DNA of 33,241 nucleotides from Leptospira biflexa (GTDB taxonomy: Bacteria > Spirochaetota > UBA4802 > UB4802), in contig DYLU01000002.1 in the NCBI GenBank assembly GCA_020721905.1, positions 75,314 to 108,554 on the forward strand, in the 5' to 3' direction. Under the pieces are notes generated by a model. The model did no database searches. It was given only the letters and a program-made list of their open reading frames with translations, and was not told where the DNA came from. The translations under genes were made by a program, and so were the position numbers. This document shows, piece after piece, positions 1 to 8,828 of the stretch (position 1 is the stretch's first letter; each line of letters begins with the position of its first letter).

Positions 1-146
1 CAACAACTTTTTATAATTTTAATATTGTTATAATTCAACACTTTACAGTAATAAGAACACTTTATAGTACCTTGTAATCTATACCCTGTTGAGCACAGGA
101 AGTATCTTCTATTTTTTGATTAAAATTTTGTGGATAAACATCTTCT

Positions 147-839
147 TCAGCTAATCTTCAACAATTCATCAATATGCTTGCGTATATCACTGTCATCCGG
201 TTTAAGGGAAAGGGCTTTTTTTAAGAAATTTTTTGCCAGATTATATTCCCCTCTTTTATAATAAACATAACCCAACGTATCGTTATATGCTGCATTGTTG
301 GGAGCACGGGATATCGCTTTTTTAGCCAGTTTTAGAGCCCTACTCAGGTCCCCTTCCGGGATAAGTGCCATAATATAAGCTACAGCATTCAAGACATTCA
401 CATTATCAGGATTATGTTCAAGTATCCTTTCATACAACTGCAAAGCCTGGCGATAGTTACCTTTTTTCTCAAGTGCAAATGCCTTCATCTGGATAATGGC
501 ATCATCCTGGTCATTTTGTTGCTCCAATTCATCTAAAGCCCTATCATAATCACCTTTCTGCACTAATGCAAATATATGCACCTTGCGAACCTGTCGTATA
601 TCAATAAATGTCATCGGCAATGACATGCACCGCTTCAGGTAATTAATAGCCCTTTCATAATCCTGCAAATGAATACAGACAATTGCTAAATTATACAACA
701 CAACAGGGTTTTCGGCATCTATTGATTCAAGCTTATGCAATGTATCTTTAGCACGAGCATAGTCCTTTTTGTGATTAAGCAGATGCATGGCCTCGTCAAA
801 CAATGCTTTAATCTGTTTGTGTATGTCTAATTCTTCCAT
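147..839 (-). CDS. TPR-repeat protein
   Basis: 230-aa soluble protein made almost entirely of tetratricopeptide-type helical pairs. Units can be followed from about residue 15 to 225, for example the PVVLYNLA, DNVNVLNAVAY and AAYNDTLGYVYYKRGEY stretches, which have the usual G/A/Y/P spacing. No signal peptide or membrane segment is visible, so it is probably a cytoplasmic scaffold. Its partner cannot be read from the sequence. The start overlaps the end of surE by 13 bases on the same strand, so the two are probably co-transcribed and translationally coupled. Only a weak purine-rich stretch (GAGAGA) precedes the ATG. The family call is secure; the function is unknown. Confidence 0.85.
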   Translation of the reverse strand: MEELDIHKQIKALFDEAMHLLNHKKDYARAKDTLHKLESIDAENPVVLYNLAIVCIHLQDYERAINYLKRCMSLPMTFIDIRQVRKVHIFALVQKGDYDRALDELEQQNDQDDAIIQMKAFALEKKGNYRQALQLYERILEHNPDNVNVLNAVAYIMALIPEGDLSRALKLAKKAISRAPNNAAYNDTLGYVYYKRGEYNLAKNFLKKALSLKPDDSDIRKHIDELLKIS

Positions 840-1585
840 ATATGATTCGTTATCTCTCTGGTTTTCAGCCGGTCTATAAAATCATAATCCGTACAATCTA
901 TAGTCAATGGGGTTATTACAATATATCCATTCCGTAACTCGGTAACATCGCTCCCTGTTTTTTCATCACTTTCAATTGTACCATCCAATTCCATGTCAAA
1001 ATTATTATTGTTGCTCTGTATAATGCGATATGAATCACGATAAAACCGTTTTCCCAATCTTGTATACTGCACCCCTTTGATTGCAGATCGTGGCAGATCA
1101 GGATAGTTTATATTCAAAAAAAGAGGTTCTTTACTATGCAGGGGAAAATCTTTTAACAGTTCCAGCAAAAATAATGAAACATCGTAAAAATAATCTGACT
1201 CTTCATAGCTGTCAATTGACAGAGCTATGCCGCTTACACCAAAAATATATGCTGTTCTGGCACCTGCAACAGTTCCTGAAAAATATATATCATCACCCAG
1301 ATTAGGACCGTGATTGATACCTGATATAACAAGATCAATGGGCGGGATGAGCCCCCCATGTAATCCTAAATTGACACAATCTGCAGTAAACCCATCAACA
1401 GCAAAGGTAAATTCATCTATCTGTTCAACCTTGATTGATTTACGTATCTGTATTGCGTTAGAACATCCGCTTCGTTCTTTATCAGGAGCTATCGCATATA
1501 CCGAATAATTATCCGATAAGACTTTTTTTAAAATCTGCAACCCCCGGGCATGAATGCCATCATCATTTGTTATCAGAATATTCAT
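827..1585 (-). CDS. surE: 5'/3'-nucleotidase SurE
   Basis: 252 aa, the usual length of SurE, a metal-dependent phosphatase that dephosphorylates nucleoside 5'- and 3'-monophosphates (and exopolyphosphate in some species). The N-terminal ILITNDDGIHARGL carries the paired Asp metal ligands. SGINHGPNLGDDIYFSGTVAGA (split here: SGINHGPNLG, then DDIYFSGTVAGA) is the second family block, with the Asn ligand and the flexible loop. These two blocks together are diagnostic. The ATG at 1585 fits the family N-terminus; the Shine-Dalgarno is weak. It is the first gene of a two-gene unit with the overlapping TPR gene. Confidence 0.96.
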   Translation of the reverse strand: MNILITNDDGIHARGLQILKKVLSDNYSVYAIAPDKERSGCSNAIQIRKSIKVEQIDEFTFAVDGFTADCVNLGLHGGLIPPIDLVISGINHGPNLGDDIYFSGTVAGARTAYIFGVSGIALSIDSYEESDYFYDVSLFLLELLKDFPLHSKEPLFLNINYPDLPRSAIKGVQYTRLGKRFYRDSYRIIQSNNNNFDMELDGTIESDEKTGSDVTELRNGYIVITPLTIDCTDYDFIDRLKTREITNHIWKN

Positions 1586-1674
1586 AATGTTCTCTTAAAT
1601 TAATATTTTCTTTACTGCTATCATACCTATGTGCTATATAACAGACTATATATACCCCGTGCATGTGTAAAATT

Positions 1675-1872
1675 ATGCCCCTATACGAATATAAATGCAA
1701 TACATGCAATTATATCCACAGTGAGCTTAAAAAGATGGGAGATAGTAACTGTCCCCCCTGCCCGCAGTGCCACTCTCATGACACATAAAAAATTATTTCG
1801 CTTGTAAGTACTATTCGTGGTAAATCATCATGTTTGGGTTGTTCCGGAAAAAACTGCGCTCACTGTAACTAA
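1675..1872 (+). pseudogene. FmdB-type zinc-ribbon gene with an in-frame stop
   Basis: Reading from the ATG at 1675 gives MPLYEYKCNTC, the hallmark opening of FmdB-family putative regulatory zinc-ribbon proteins, followed by a second cysteine group (CPPCPQC). The frame meets TAA at 1786-1788 after 37 codons. The same frame then continues without a shift for another 27 codons to TAA at 1870-1872 and encodes KSSCLGCSGKNCAHC. This is the Ser/Gly/Cys-rich tail that many FmdB proteins carry. The two halves together give the normal size of about 65 codons. The simplest reading is one nonsense substitution; a truncated 37-aa product, readthrough or a base-calling error are alternatives. No clear ribosome-binding site precedes the ATG. 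It fills most of the 324-base gap between surE and the next gene. Confidence 0.7.
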
Positions 1873-1909
1873 TACCATTATTTAAAAAAGTTCACTTATG
1901 TATGCAATA

Positions 1910-3010
1910 TTACCGCAATGTATTAACTATTTTGAAATATTTTTTATTAATAATTGTAAGAATGATAGCACCACAACAAACTGTAAAGGTAATTATAGGA
2001 ATTAAATAATAGATTTTACCGGTAAAACTTATGCAAAAAAAGAAAAGTGCAAAAAATTCTTTCTTGGTGAAATATTTCATACTGAGAGCAAACCTAACCC
2101 AAAGATCATCCGGTGGCAATTTTTGTAAAAACTCCTTATCGTATGCAACCAGTGATCCTGATTCACTGAATTTTCGCAAATACCATACGATCATACCAAT
2201 AAACCAGAACAAACCTACAAATAGCAACGTTATCATTATACTGGCTGCACATGTTGAGGTATTCTTAAAATACAATACTGATACTGCAATTAAGAATAAA
2301 AGCAGTGTACCATTATCCCCAATCGTATCAAGCCATCCCCCAATTTTTGAAACTTTAAATGTAAATTTAGCAACTTCACCATCCACGCCATCAAATACTG
2401 ATGCCAGTTGAAACAGAAGACCCCCTAAAACTACCTGCCAGTATGATCCCTGTAACACAAAATAAGCACTTAAGAAACCCACTACCATATTAATAATAGT
2501 AAGTATATTGGGATGTATCCTTGTTTTGGCCAGCTGCAAACTGATGGGAATGGAAATTCGTTTATTAATATGTTTTGCAATATACCCCCCGGTATTCTCT
2601 ATTATGTATTTCACAACCAGAAATTCAGCCTTCTTTATATCTTCATTAGAGGAAATTATAAATAGTTTATCATTAAAGACTGGTTCAAACAATCCCTTTT
2701 TTTGTTTAAAGTAATCATCAAAAGTTTCAAAATAGTGAGGCTGTACAAACAGGTTTGATGGCACATATAAAGACCCTTTTTGGGGGACATCACCCGGTAA
2801 GCACTGCTGTACATGAATCTTTCTTTTTTTTATATGTGGCAATATTGTTTGTTCATAAAAATTTTTTTCCTGTTCATCTAACATAATATATATGTGTTTA
2901 ATCCCTACTTTTTGAAGCGTATAAATCAGCCGTTCAAGGATATATAAACCACAGACCTTTTTTTTAGTATTATATCCTTGAAGACTATAAATATATGCTT
3001 TTTGTATCAT
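1910..3010 (-). CDS. CDP-alcohol phosphatidyltransferase with N-terminal nucleotidyltransferase-like domain
   Basis: 366 aa. The C-terminal half (about 145-366) is a multi-pass membrane CDP-alcohol phosphotransferase: residues 207-232 contain the complete catalytic pattern D-x2-D-G-x2-A-x9-G-x3-D-x3-D (DGVDGEVAK, then GGWLDTIGD), with Lys where Arg is more common. The block HINKRISIPISLQLAKT before it resembles inositol-phosphate type enzymes such as di-myo-inositol-phosphate phosphate synthase (recalled from the family, not searched). The N-terminal 140 residues resemble a nucleotidyltransferase fold but lack a GxGTR-type nucleotide loop, so that half is probably not an active cytidylyltransferase. 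The acceptor alcohol is unknown. A GAAAGGG ribosome-binding site lies about 7 bases before the ATG. It stands alone. Confidence 0.85.
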   Translation of the reverse strand: MIQKAYIYSLQGYNTKKKVCGLYILERLIYTLQKVGIKHIYIMLDEQEKNFYEQTILPHIKKRKIHVQQCLPGDVPQKGSLYVPSNLFVQPHYFETFDDYFKQKKGLFEPVFNDKLFIISSNEDIKKAEFLVVKYIIENTGGYIAKHINKRISIPISLQLAKTRIHPNILTIINMVVGFLSAYFVLQGSYWQVVLGGLLFQLASVFDGVDGEVAKFTFKVSKIGGWLDTIGDNGTLLLFLIAVSVLYFKNTSTCAASIMITLLFVGLFWFIGMIVWYLRKFSESGSLVAYDKEFLQKLPPDDLWVRFALSMKYFTKKEFFALFFFCISFTGKIYYLIPIITFTVCCGAIILTIINKKYFKIVNTLR

Positions 3011-3140
3011 AGCATTACCCTTTCAAAGAATTCTTACCAACTTTTACTGCGCCATGAAATATACAGTAATTATCTCTTAAAACCCTTTTTTACATAATTT
3101 CGTCAAGATGTTTTTACATGACATTGATATAACATTTTAC

Positions 3141-3170
3141 TTGACTTTAATACTTCAGATAATGTATAAT
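3141..3170 (+). promoter_or_regulatory. Sigma-70-type promoter for the secreted protein at 3225
   Basis: TTGACT at 3141-3146 and a perfect TATAAT at 3165-3170 are separated by 18 bases. The start codon follows 54 bases after the -10 box, with AAAGGAGATAT as ribosome-binding site. Confidence 0.7.
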
Positions 3171-3224
3171 TACTCTTACCATGTAAGTATATCATCTAAA
3201 TGTTTTTATAAAGGAGATATCATT

Positions 3225-3884
3225 ATGAAATATGTAAATTTCTTTTTATCCATTATTTTTCTTTCTGCATGCTTACTGCTTTACTCGGTTCCACAAGCAC
3301 AGGAAAATCAAGAAAAACAATTTAATCCTCTCTATGATGCTGAAGCAGTTATCCAGCGACTGAGCTATGATAATTTTAAAAATATAAAATTGCTCAGGAC
3401 CGCTATATATAATTTTGGCGGTGGTGAACAGGAATTTAACAGTTTAGTAGATACCTATGCTGAAGCAAGCGCACTGTACTTCAGAAATGAGATGATAGCA
3501 TCTGCCAATCTTTTTACAAAAAATGAAAAAGATATCCGGGAAGTAGCCATGAGGCTGGCAAAGCTCTATAAAGAACAGGCTGAAAAGCTTCACATTCAGG
3601 TTATAAAGATGGGAGTCCGCCACACTCTCAAAGCTTCAATTGAACAGACAAAACCAAATCCATCTGTTGATCCTCTTATCAGTAATGCAAGTTACGGTAT
3701 TAAGATTGCAAATGACTATCTGGTCAGATCAAAGCCAATAGATGCCATCTATTATTTCCGAAGAGCTAAGGAAAATTGCTTTAAAGTTTACCAGGTACTT
3801 GGTGAACAGTTGCCCGAAGAATATAAGAAAGATATTGTTGATAATCAGAATAAGATATATATAGCAAAAGAAAAGAAAAATTAA
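3225..3884 (+). CDS. Secreted protein of unknown function
   Basis: 219 aa from the ATG at 3225. This start is preferred over an upstream in-frame ATG at 3108 because the upstream extension would cross the promoter and because AAAGGAG sits 7-8 bases before 3225. The product begins with a signal peptide (MKYVNFFLSIIFLSACLLL, ending near VPQAQ), so it is exported. The mature part is alpha-helical and rich in charged residues, with no cysteine motif and no domain I recognise. A helical block near the C-terminus (DAIYYFRRAKENCFKVYQVL) resembles the hairpin of TPR-like proteins and a similar block in the exported protein at 7864-8718. The gene converges on the HEAT lipoprotein, 14 bases away. Confidence 0.75.
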   Translation: MKYVNFFLSIIFLSACLLLYSVPQAQENQEKQFNPLYDAEAVIQRLSYDNFKNIKLLRTAIYNFGGGEQEFNSLVDTYAEASALYFRNEMIASANLFTKNEKDIREVAMRLAKLYKEQAEKLHIQVIKMGVRHTLKASIEQTKPNPSVDPLISNASYGIKIANDYLVRSKPIDAIYYFRRAKENCFKVYQVLGEQLPEEYKKDIVDNQNKIYIAKEKKN

Positions 3885-3898
3885 TTTTTAAATTGGAA

Positions 3899-4678
3899 TT
3901 ACATATCTTTCGTACCCCTTAACGTATGCAGGGCTGTTATCCTGACAGTTGAGTTGCTGTGGGTAAGCAGTTCAACAATTGTGTCCCTGTCCTTTTCTTC
4001 AATTGTATACGCCTGTAAAGCTTTTAAAATGGCAACCAGCAGAGATGGTGGATTATTTTCTGCATGTAACATCTGGATAAGTTTACTGTATAACACAGCA
4101 TCTTTGATAGTAAGATGTGACAGCACAGCAAACTTAACACTTATAGATGGATCATCAAGAGCCTTGATGATAACATTCATATAAATATACTTTGTTGAGT
4201 AATCATCAATACTTAGTAATCCTATGACAGAAGCTTCTCTGACAAGCCAGTCTTCATTATTAAAACTATAAATAAAAATAGAAACATCACGAGGATCGCG
4301 GTAGCAAGATAATGTTCGTAAAGCATTCCACCGCACATTGTCATTCTGGCTATTGAGGGCTAAATCCTTTATATAAACACGTGCTCGTTTAATTGGCCTT
4401 TTAGATAGTATTTGCAAAGCTTCAATTTTTATAGCATCATGTGAATCATGTAAAGCTTGAATAATAAGGTTTTCAGCTCTTTCACCTTCAATTCTTGCAA
4501 CCGCCTTTATAGCTTCTAACCGGGTTTCCCAGTTATCACTTTTGTATCCATTTTCATAGTATAACAGAACAGAATCATATCCTGTAATGGGCTTAATGGA
4601 ATTACACGACCCAATCAAAATACCAAGCAACCATATCAACAATCCATTAAAAATCTTTTTTCCGCAGGAGCTGATCAA
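3899..4678 (-). CDS. HEAT-repeat lipoprotein
   Basis: 259 aa starting at TTG (4678), with AGGAGG 9 bases upstream. The start lies inside the last 32 bases of the FecR-domain gene, so translation is probably coupled. The N-terminus is a lipoprotein signal (LLIWLLGILIGSC, Cys at about residue 25; the residues before Cys fit the relaxed spirochaetal lipobox better than the strict LA[GA]C). From about residue 50 to 255 there are roughly six HEAT/PBS-type helical repeats with the pattern VR..A...L, for example DNVRWNALRTL, WLVREASVIGL and STVRITALHTL. HEAT arrays usually bind partner proteins; the partner here may be the product of the overlapping FecR gene, which is inference. Confidence 0.8.
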   Translation of the reverse strand: MISSCGKKIFNGLLIWLLGILIGSCNSIKPITGYDSVLLYYENGYKSDNWETRLEAIKAVARIEGERAENLIIQALHDSHDAIKIEALQILSKRPIKRARVYIKDLALNSQNDNVRWNALRTLSCYRDPRDVSIFIYSFNNEDWLVREASVIGLLSIDDYSTKYIYMNVIIKALDDPSISVKFAVLSHLTIKDAVLYSKLIQMLHAENNPPSLLVAILKALQAYTIEEKDRDTIVELLTHSNSTVRITALHTLRGTKDM

Positions 4679-5345
4679 TTAATCCTTCCTCCTGTTTAAT
4701 CTTGATAATAATGTTTCTCTTTTCATCAATGACATAACTATCAAACCACCTGGGCAACATATAATCAGGAACCATAACAGGTTCTTCAGGAGGTTGTTGA
4801 TAGGTAACACTTGTTTCTTCTCTATCATGTAATATATATGATTTTAATATATTTGTATCCCTGTTTGCAACTTCTACTTCACCCTTGAAAACTACAACCC
4901 TGGTTTCAAATTGTGTTGCTATTATGCCAAAATCAGTACCCCTTACCCCCGCAATTGCAGTAGGTGTATAGACGATCATACTGGTACCCTTCATTGTTTT
5001 TGCTGCAATTGCTCGAATTTTGCCGGTAATCATTTGAATTTTTGTAGGTTGATCGGCATCTTTTAATCTGATATCCTGAACATAGAGTACCGATATCTCC
5101 TTGATAAACAGTTTGCTTCCATCATTTAATAAAACAGACACAAACGACTTTCTTCCAGTCCTGATCTTATCTGTATCTTCCAGTATTGTTCCCTCATCAG
5201 GAATTATTCGTTTTCCTGAAGCAGATGTAATATCAACATCCCCCGATAAATCCAGGACTTTCCCTACCGGTTTTGCAATTGCATTAATAGTAAAAAACAG
5301 TGATACAATGATTACTACACTATTCCTGATACATTGCTTCATCAT
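4647..5345 (-). CDS. FecR-domain exported protein
   Basis: 232 aa from the ATG at 5345, which has GGAGG 6 bases upstream; a longer in-frame reading starts at 5381 but has no such site. A signal peptide (VVIIVSLFFTINAIA, cleavage before KP) exports it. Residues about 27-185 form a FecR domain: GKVLDLSGDVDI, ILEDTDKIRTG, and the signature TPTAIAGVRGTDF followed by VVVFKGEVEV. In proteobacteria FecR is an anti-sigma transducer, but here there is no sigma factor or TonB receptor nearby and no cytoplasmic N-terminal part. This is instead the stand-alone periplasmic form common in spirochaetes and deltaproteobacteria. Its end overlaps the start of the HEAT lipoprotein gene. Confidence 0.85.
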   Translation of the reverse strand: MMKQCIRNSVVIIVSLFFTINAIAKPVGKVLDLSGDVDITSASGKRIIPDEGTILEDTDKIRTGRKSFVSVLLNDGSKLFIKEISVLYVQDIRLKDADQPTKIQMITGKIRAIAAKTMKGTSMIVYTPTAIAGVRGTDFGIIATQFETRVVVFKGEVEVANRDTNILKSYILHDREETSVTYQQPPEEPVMVPDYMLPRWFDSYVIDEKRNIIIKIKQEEGLIDQLLRKKDF

Positions 5346-5548
5346 TGATCTCCTCCAACAAAGAATATTATTGTATACCAAGCATCCCTTGAAAGCCTCA
5401 TGGTGCCCCTATAGTGAATAGCACTGAGATTCTCAGGGTTACTTTTCATTGCAAATTTTTCTATTAGTTTCTATTCCCAACTCTCAATACTATTACAACA
5501 TACATTTTACTACATTATACTCTTTTCAGTTCTATGAAATGCAATAAT

Positions 5549-7861
5549 TTACTGTCTGCTTAAATCGTATACCAGCTGATATTGATAGTAAAATTTTTTA
5601 ATACGCTCAATATAGCCCTTGGTCTCAGCAAATGGGGTCATAATAGTAAACATGTCTTCATTATCATAACGCCATTTCAATACATTGCCAATACCAGCAT
5701 TATACGCAGCTGAAACTAATGTAATATCATTTTTCAAATTTTTCATTAACCAGAAAATATAATATGTTCCCAATTCTATGGACACACAGGGATTCTTTAA
5801 CATTTCCTTATTAACCTGGCCAATCCCTGTTTTTTTAGCTATTTCTTTTGCAGTTGGCATCATTAATTGCATAAGGCCTATAGCACCTGCTGATGACCCG
5901 GCATAGGGGTTGAAGAGGGATTCAGCTTTCATCACTGCATAAATGAAAGGTTCACGTATATCATATTTTTTTGAAGACTGTGTTACACATTGAACAAAAG
6001 GTTTTGGCAAAATGCTTTCAATTGAATCATCATGCATTAAAAATATATTTTCTTTCATATCTAACTGTTTTAAAAGCTGAACCAAACCCTGAGCTGAAAG
6101 AAAATAATTTTTATACTTTAACCCAAAAAGGTATTGTAGCACATATACATCATAGGTATCGGGATTAGTGTATAATAACAATTCCCTGTTTATTCCCTCA
6201 CTGTAACCTATTGAAAAGTAATGTTCAATTCTGGTAACTATCTCAGCTGGAATGTGTAACGAAAGCTTCCCATCGCATATGGGAATTTTATCGTACTGTA
6301 TGTCATGAATTTTGGGAAAATATTTTTTTATCATGTCCAGTCGTTGTAAGCGTTTTTTATTATCTCGCTCCCTGTAGGTTAACATGGCATGAGTAAAAAG
6401 AGTGGCTACCAGATTATCTGTTTGTAGCGCCATTGAAAAATCAGAAGAAAGCTTTTCCACTGAATACTGGGGTGATAGCCGCTCAAGCAATATCCATGTA
6501 TAAGCAGATTGAGGCAAAAAAGCTATCATAGAATAGGCTATTGCTTCTGCTTCACCCGGATTTTCATCTTTTTTCAAATTGTAAAGCCAGAAACATACTT
6601 CATCAGCATATTTCCCTTTTGATCCAAATGTAGAATAATATTTCTCCAGATAATATAATGAAGTTTTTGTATTGGTAATATTATTTTTTGAAAACAACCA
6701 TAATAATTCCTGTGCAGCAATGTCATCAGGATAGTGAGCCACATACTCATCTACAAGTTTGGGATCTGTTTCGTTTCTCTGGATAGCATGGAGTGCTTTA
6801 TAATACAGTACCTTCTGTTTAAATTTTTGATTTTCAGCTTTTTCCAGTTTTTCCAGCCACTGCATGGCCTGTCCTTTTTTATCATTATCCCATAATGTAT
6901 CCACTATGGTAGCGGCAATATCATATCGGTAATCGGTTGCCTGATATGCATCATATATTGTCTTCAAAGAATCCCATTTGCCCAACTTGCATAATGTTTT
7001 AACCCGTATCAGCTCAAGATGAATTTGTTTGGTAGTGTTGGTCACCATTTGTAAAAGGCTTTCATCTGTAGAAATAATATCCTGATAATTTTTTGTATTA
7101 TACAAAGCTTCAATAATAAGCAGTATTGCATCAGAATCCAACGAAATATCAGGATTTTTAGTTGCAATCTGTAATATCCGCTTTGCAGCAATTTCAGATT
7201 GCCAGCTTGCTGTGCTAATCTTTAAAAGGTTATAATAGCTATCCACTGCATCACTGTATTTGTCCTGATTCTCATACAATGATGCCAGTTTGATATACAG
7301 CCATGCCAGTGAATCTGTATCTTTAAATTTTGAAATACTCTTCTGTAATACCTTTTCAGCCTGCCCAAATTGTTTCAGTTGCCCTAACGCTTCAGCTTTA
7401 AGTATCTGTGCATCACGGAATACTCCCGTTTTTTCATTTTTCATCAAATCAACAAATTTTATGACATATCCATATTCCCGATAGTACATGAATCCTTTTG
7501 CAATTTCATACAGTGCATCGTTATATAAATATGATTTTACGGAAAAACGGCTGACAAATCGATAGACTGGCTGCGGAAATATTGATAATTTTTTTGATCT
7601 CCGTTCAATAAAACAGCTATTGGCAAAGTGATATATTGACTTCTTATATTCTTTGGCATCTTTATACGCCAATCCCAACATGAAATGTTCAGTGTACGAT
7701 AGCTCCCCTTTCTGCTCTAATGTTTGAATGATAGTTTTATTATTGCTATAGAATCCTAATTCAGATAACCCCTGCGGCAATACAACGTCAGAACAGGAAA
7801 GAAACGAAAATATGCCTAAGGTTAAAAGAGTAACCATCCAAATATATGTTCTCTTAATCAT
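5549..7861 (-). CDS. Slt-type lytic transglycosylase lipoprotein
   Basis: 770 aa. A lipoprotein signal (LTLGIFSFLSC) anchors it to a membrane. Residues about 60-600 are a long array of TPR-like helical pairs, as in the superhelical part of Slt70. The C-terminal catalytic SLT domain starts near residue 620: catalytic Glu647 in KAESLFNPYAGSS, then AGAIGLMQLMMPTA and SAAYNAGIGNVLKW, the three classic motifs. It cleaves the MurNAc-GlcNAc bond of peptidoglycan with formation of 1,6-anhydroMurNAc. The start ATG at 7861 follows GAGGAAG and lies 2 bases after the preceding gene, so both are co-transcribed. The 167-base stretch downstream (5382-5548) before the FecR gene shows only a short CTGAG/CTCAG hairpin. 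Confidence 0.93.
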   Translation of the reverse strand: MIKRTYIWMVTLLTLGIFSFLSCSDVVLPQGLSELGFYSNNKTIIQTLEQKGELSYTEHFMLGLAYKDAKEYKKSIYHFANSCFIERRSKKLSIFPQPVYRFVSRFSVKSYLYNDALYEIAKGFMYYREYGYVIKFVDLMKNEKTGVFRDAQILKAEALGQLKQFGQAEKVLQKSISKFKDTDSLAWLYIKLASLYENQDKYSDAVDSYYNLLKISTASWQSEIAAKRILQIATKNPDISLDSDAILLIIEALYNTKNYQDIISTDESLLQMVTNTTKQIHLELIRVKTLCKLGKWDSLKTIYDAYQATDYRYDIAATIVDTLWDNDKKGQAMQWLEKLEKAENQKFKQKVLYYKALHAIQRNETDPKLVDEYVAHYPDDIAAQELLWLFSKNNITNTKTSLYYLEKYYSTFGSKGKYADEVCFWLYNLKKDENPGEAEAIAYSMIAFLPQSAYTWILLERLSPQYSVEKLSSDFSMALQTDNLVATLFTHAMLTYRERDNKKRLQRLDMIKKYFPKIHDIQYDKIPICDGKLSLHIPAEIVTRIEHYFSIGYSEGINRELLLYTNPDTYDVYVLQYLFGLKYKNYFLSAQGLVQLLKQLDMKENIFLMHDDSIESILPKPFVQCVTQSSKKYDIREPFIYAVMKAESLFNPYAGSSAGAIGLMQLMMPTAKEIAKKTGIGQVNKEMLKNPCVSIELGTYYIFWLMKNLKNDITLVSAAYNAGIGNVLKWRYDNEDMFTIMTPFAETKGYIERIKKFYYQYQLVYDLSRQ

Positions 7862-7863
7862 GA

Positions 7864-8718
7864 TTATTCTTCCTCTTTTTGATAATCTGCATATTCGGGC
7901 AATTCTTGTAATGAACCATTACTCCACACATCATCATAAAATGAATAATTATTAATGAGCCTGTAGTAGCTGTCAGCCAGAACCTTTAACATATAGTTTT
8001 TTTCATTTTCATCGTTAACTGATTCTATTTTTGTTTTCATATATGAATAAATATATGGTTCGTTTCCAACATTCGGTTTATTTTCAAGCCTGCCATTTGA
8101 GCCCTTATGATTAAATGCAACATACGCAAGTAAAGCATATCGTTTGGCCTGTTTGGCTTTTTTCAAAGCCTGAATATATTTATATAAACGCATCGAGTAC
8201 AGTGTTGTCCTGTAACTATCGGCCATTATCATATACATACGGGCCTGTTCATTATTTGTATAGCCTAAATTACAATAATGCTTTGATATATAGTCATTCT
8301 TTAAGATAGGCCCCGGCGACACAGTATCCAATAGTTTTTTCCCTTCATCAATTTCACGGTGTAAAACCATTCTGTACAATAATATCAATAATTCCTGAGT
8401 TTTACGAATATTTTCATAAGAATTTTTAAACTTGAATTTCATATACAAAAATTTGGCAAACATATCATATAATATTGCCTTGCGGCAGATTGCTCTTTCT
8501 TCTTCCACTGAAACATTTGACACAGAAAAATTAATATAGTAAAAGAAGCGCTCGTTATCTTTAAGCCCTTTTTCTGCTTTACGCTGTTCTCCAGCACTCT
8601 GACTGCTCTTCGTTCTTTGAGCAATGAGAGTATTTTGAAATGATAAAAACATTACCATCACTACACTCATTATCATTATTGAGATTATAGCCCTCATCCC
8701 TGAAAACTTATCCCCCAT
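7864..8718 (-). CDS. Exported helical protein of unknown function
   Basis: 284 aa. Hydrophobic residues about 9-30 (AIISIMIMSVVMVMFLSF) act as a signal peptide or anchor, followed by a charged mature part with no recognisable catalytic motif. The sequence is helical with TPR-like character (YKYIQALKKAKQAKRYALLAYVAF). It precedes the lytic transglycosylase by 2 bases, which suggests a shared role at the cell wall. The start is uncertain: ATG at 8718 lacks a good ribosome-binding site, and an in-frame ATG at 8697 would also leave a full signal peptide. I do not recognise the family. Confidence 0.75.
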   Translation of the reverse strand: MGDKFSGMRAIISIMIMSVVMVMFLSFQNTLIAQRTKSSQSAGEQRKAEKGLKDNERFFYYINFSVSNVSVEEERAICRKAILYDMFAKFLYMKFKFKNSYENIRKTQELLILLYRMVLHREIDEGKKLLDTVSPGPILKNDYISKHYCNLGYTNNEQARMYMIMADSYRTTLYSMRLYKYIQALKKAKQAKRYALLAYVAFNHKGSNGRLENKPNVGNEPYIYSYMKTKIESVNDENEKNYMLKVLADSYYRLINNYSFYDDVWSNGSLQELPEYADYQKEEE

Positions 8719-8752
8719 AAGTAGTATTAATCAAATCCCCGATATTTTATGA

Positions 8753-8780
8753 TTGACTATATCCATCCGCATACTATAGT
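8753..8780 (+). promoter_or_regulatory. Promoter for the LEA14-like lipoprotein
   Basis: TTGACT at 8753-8758 and TATAGT at 8775-8780 with a 16-base spacer, placed 48 bases before the preferred start at 8829 in the divergent gap. Confidence 0.6.
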
Positions 8781-8828
8781 ACTTATACAAAAGCGCTCTA
8801 TGTAACTATAATACCGGGAGATATGAAT

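Noticed and set aside
129-137. Perfect DnaA box TGTGGATAA
   Set aside because: A single isolated site 26 kb from dnaA with no partner boxes; it may titrate DnaA but is not evidence of an origin.
2031-2411. 126-codon plus-strand frame opposite the CDP-alcohol phosphotransferase
   Set aside because: It covers the membrane and catalytic part of a clear gene in antisense and shows no domain or start signal.
3108-3224. Upstream 39-codon extension of the secreted protein
   Set aside because: It would contain the promoter and lacks a ribosome-binding site, while the start at 3225 has a strong one and begins a clean signal peptide.
5424-5436. Hairpin CTGAG/CTCAG between the transglycosylase and FecR genes
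   Set aside because: Five pairs and no T-run in either direction, so not called as a terminator.
5382-5548. Possible tRNA or small RNA in the 167-base gap
   Set aside because: No acceptor stem or T-loop consensus could be folded by eye, and no promoter-terminator pair was seen.
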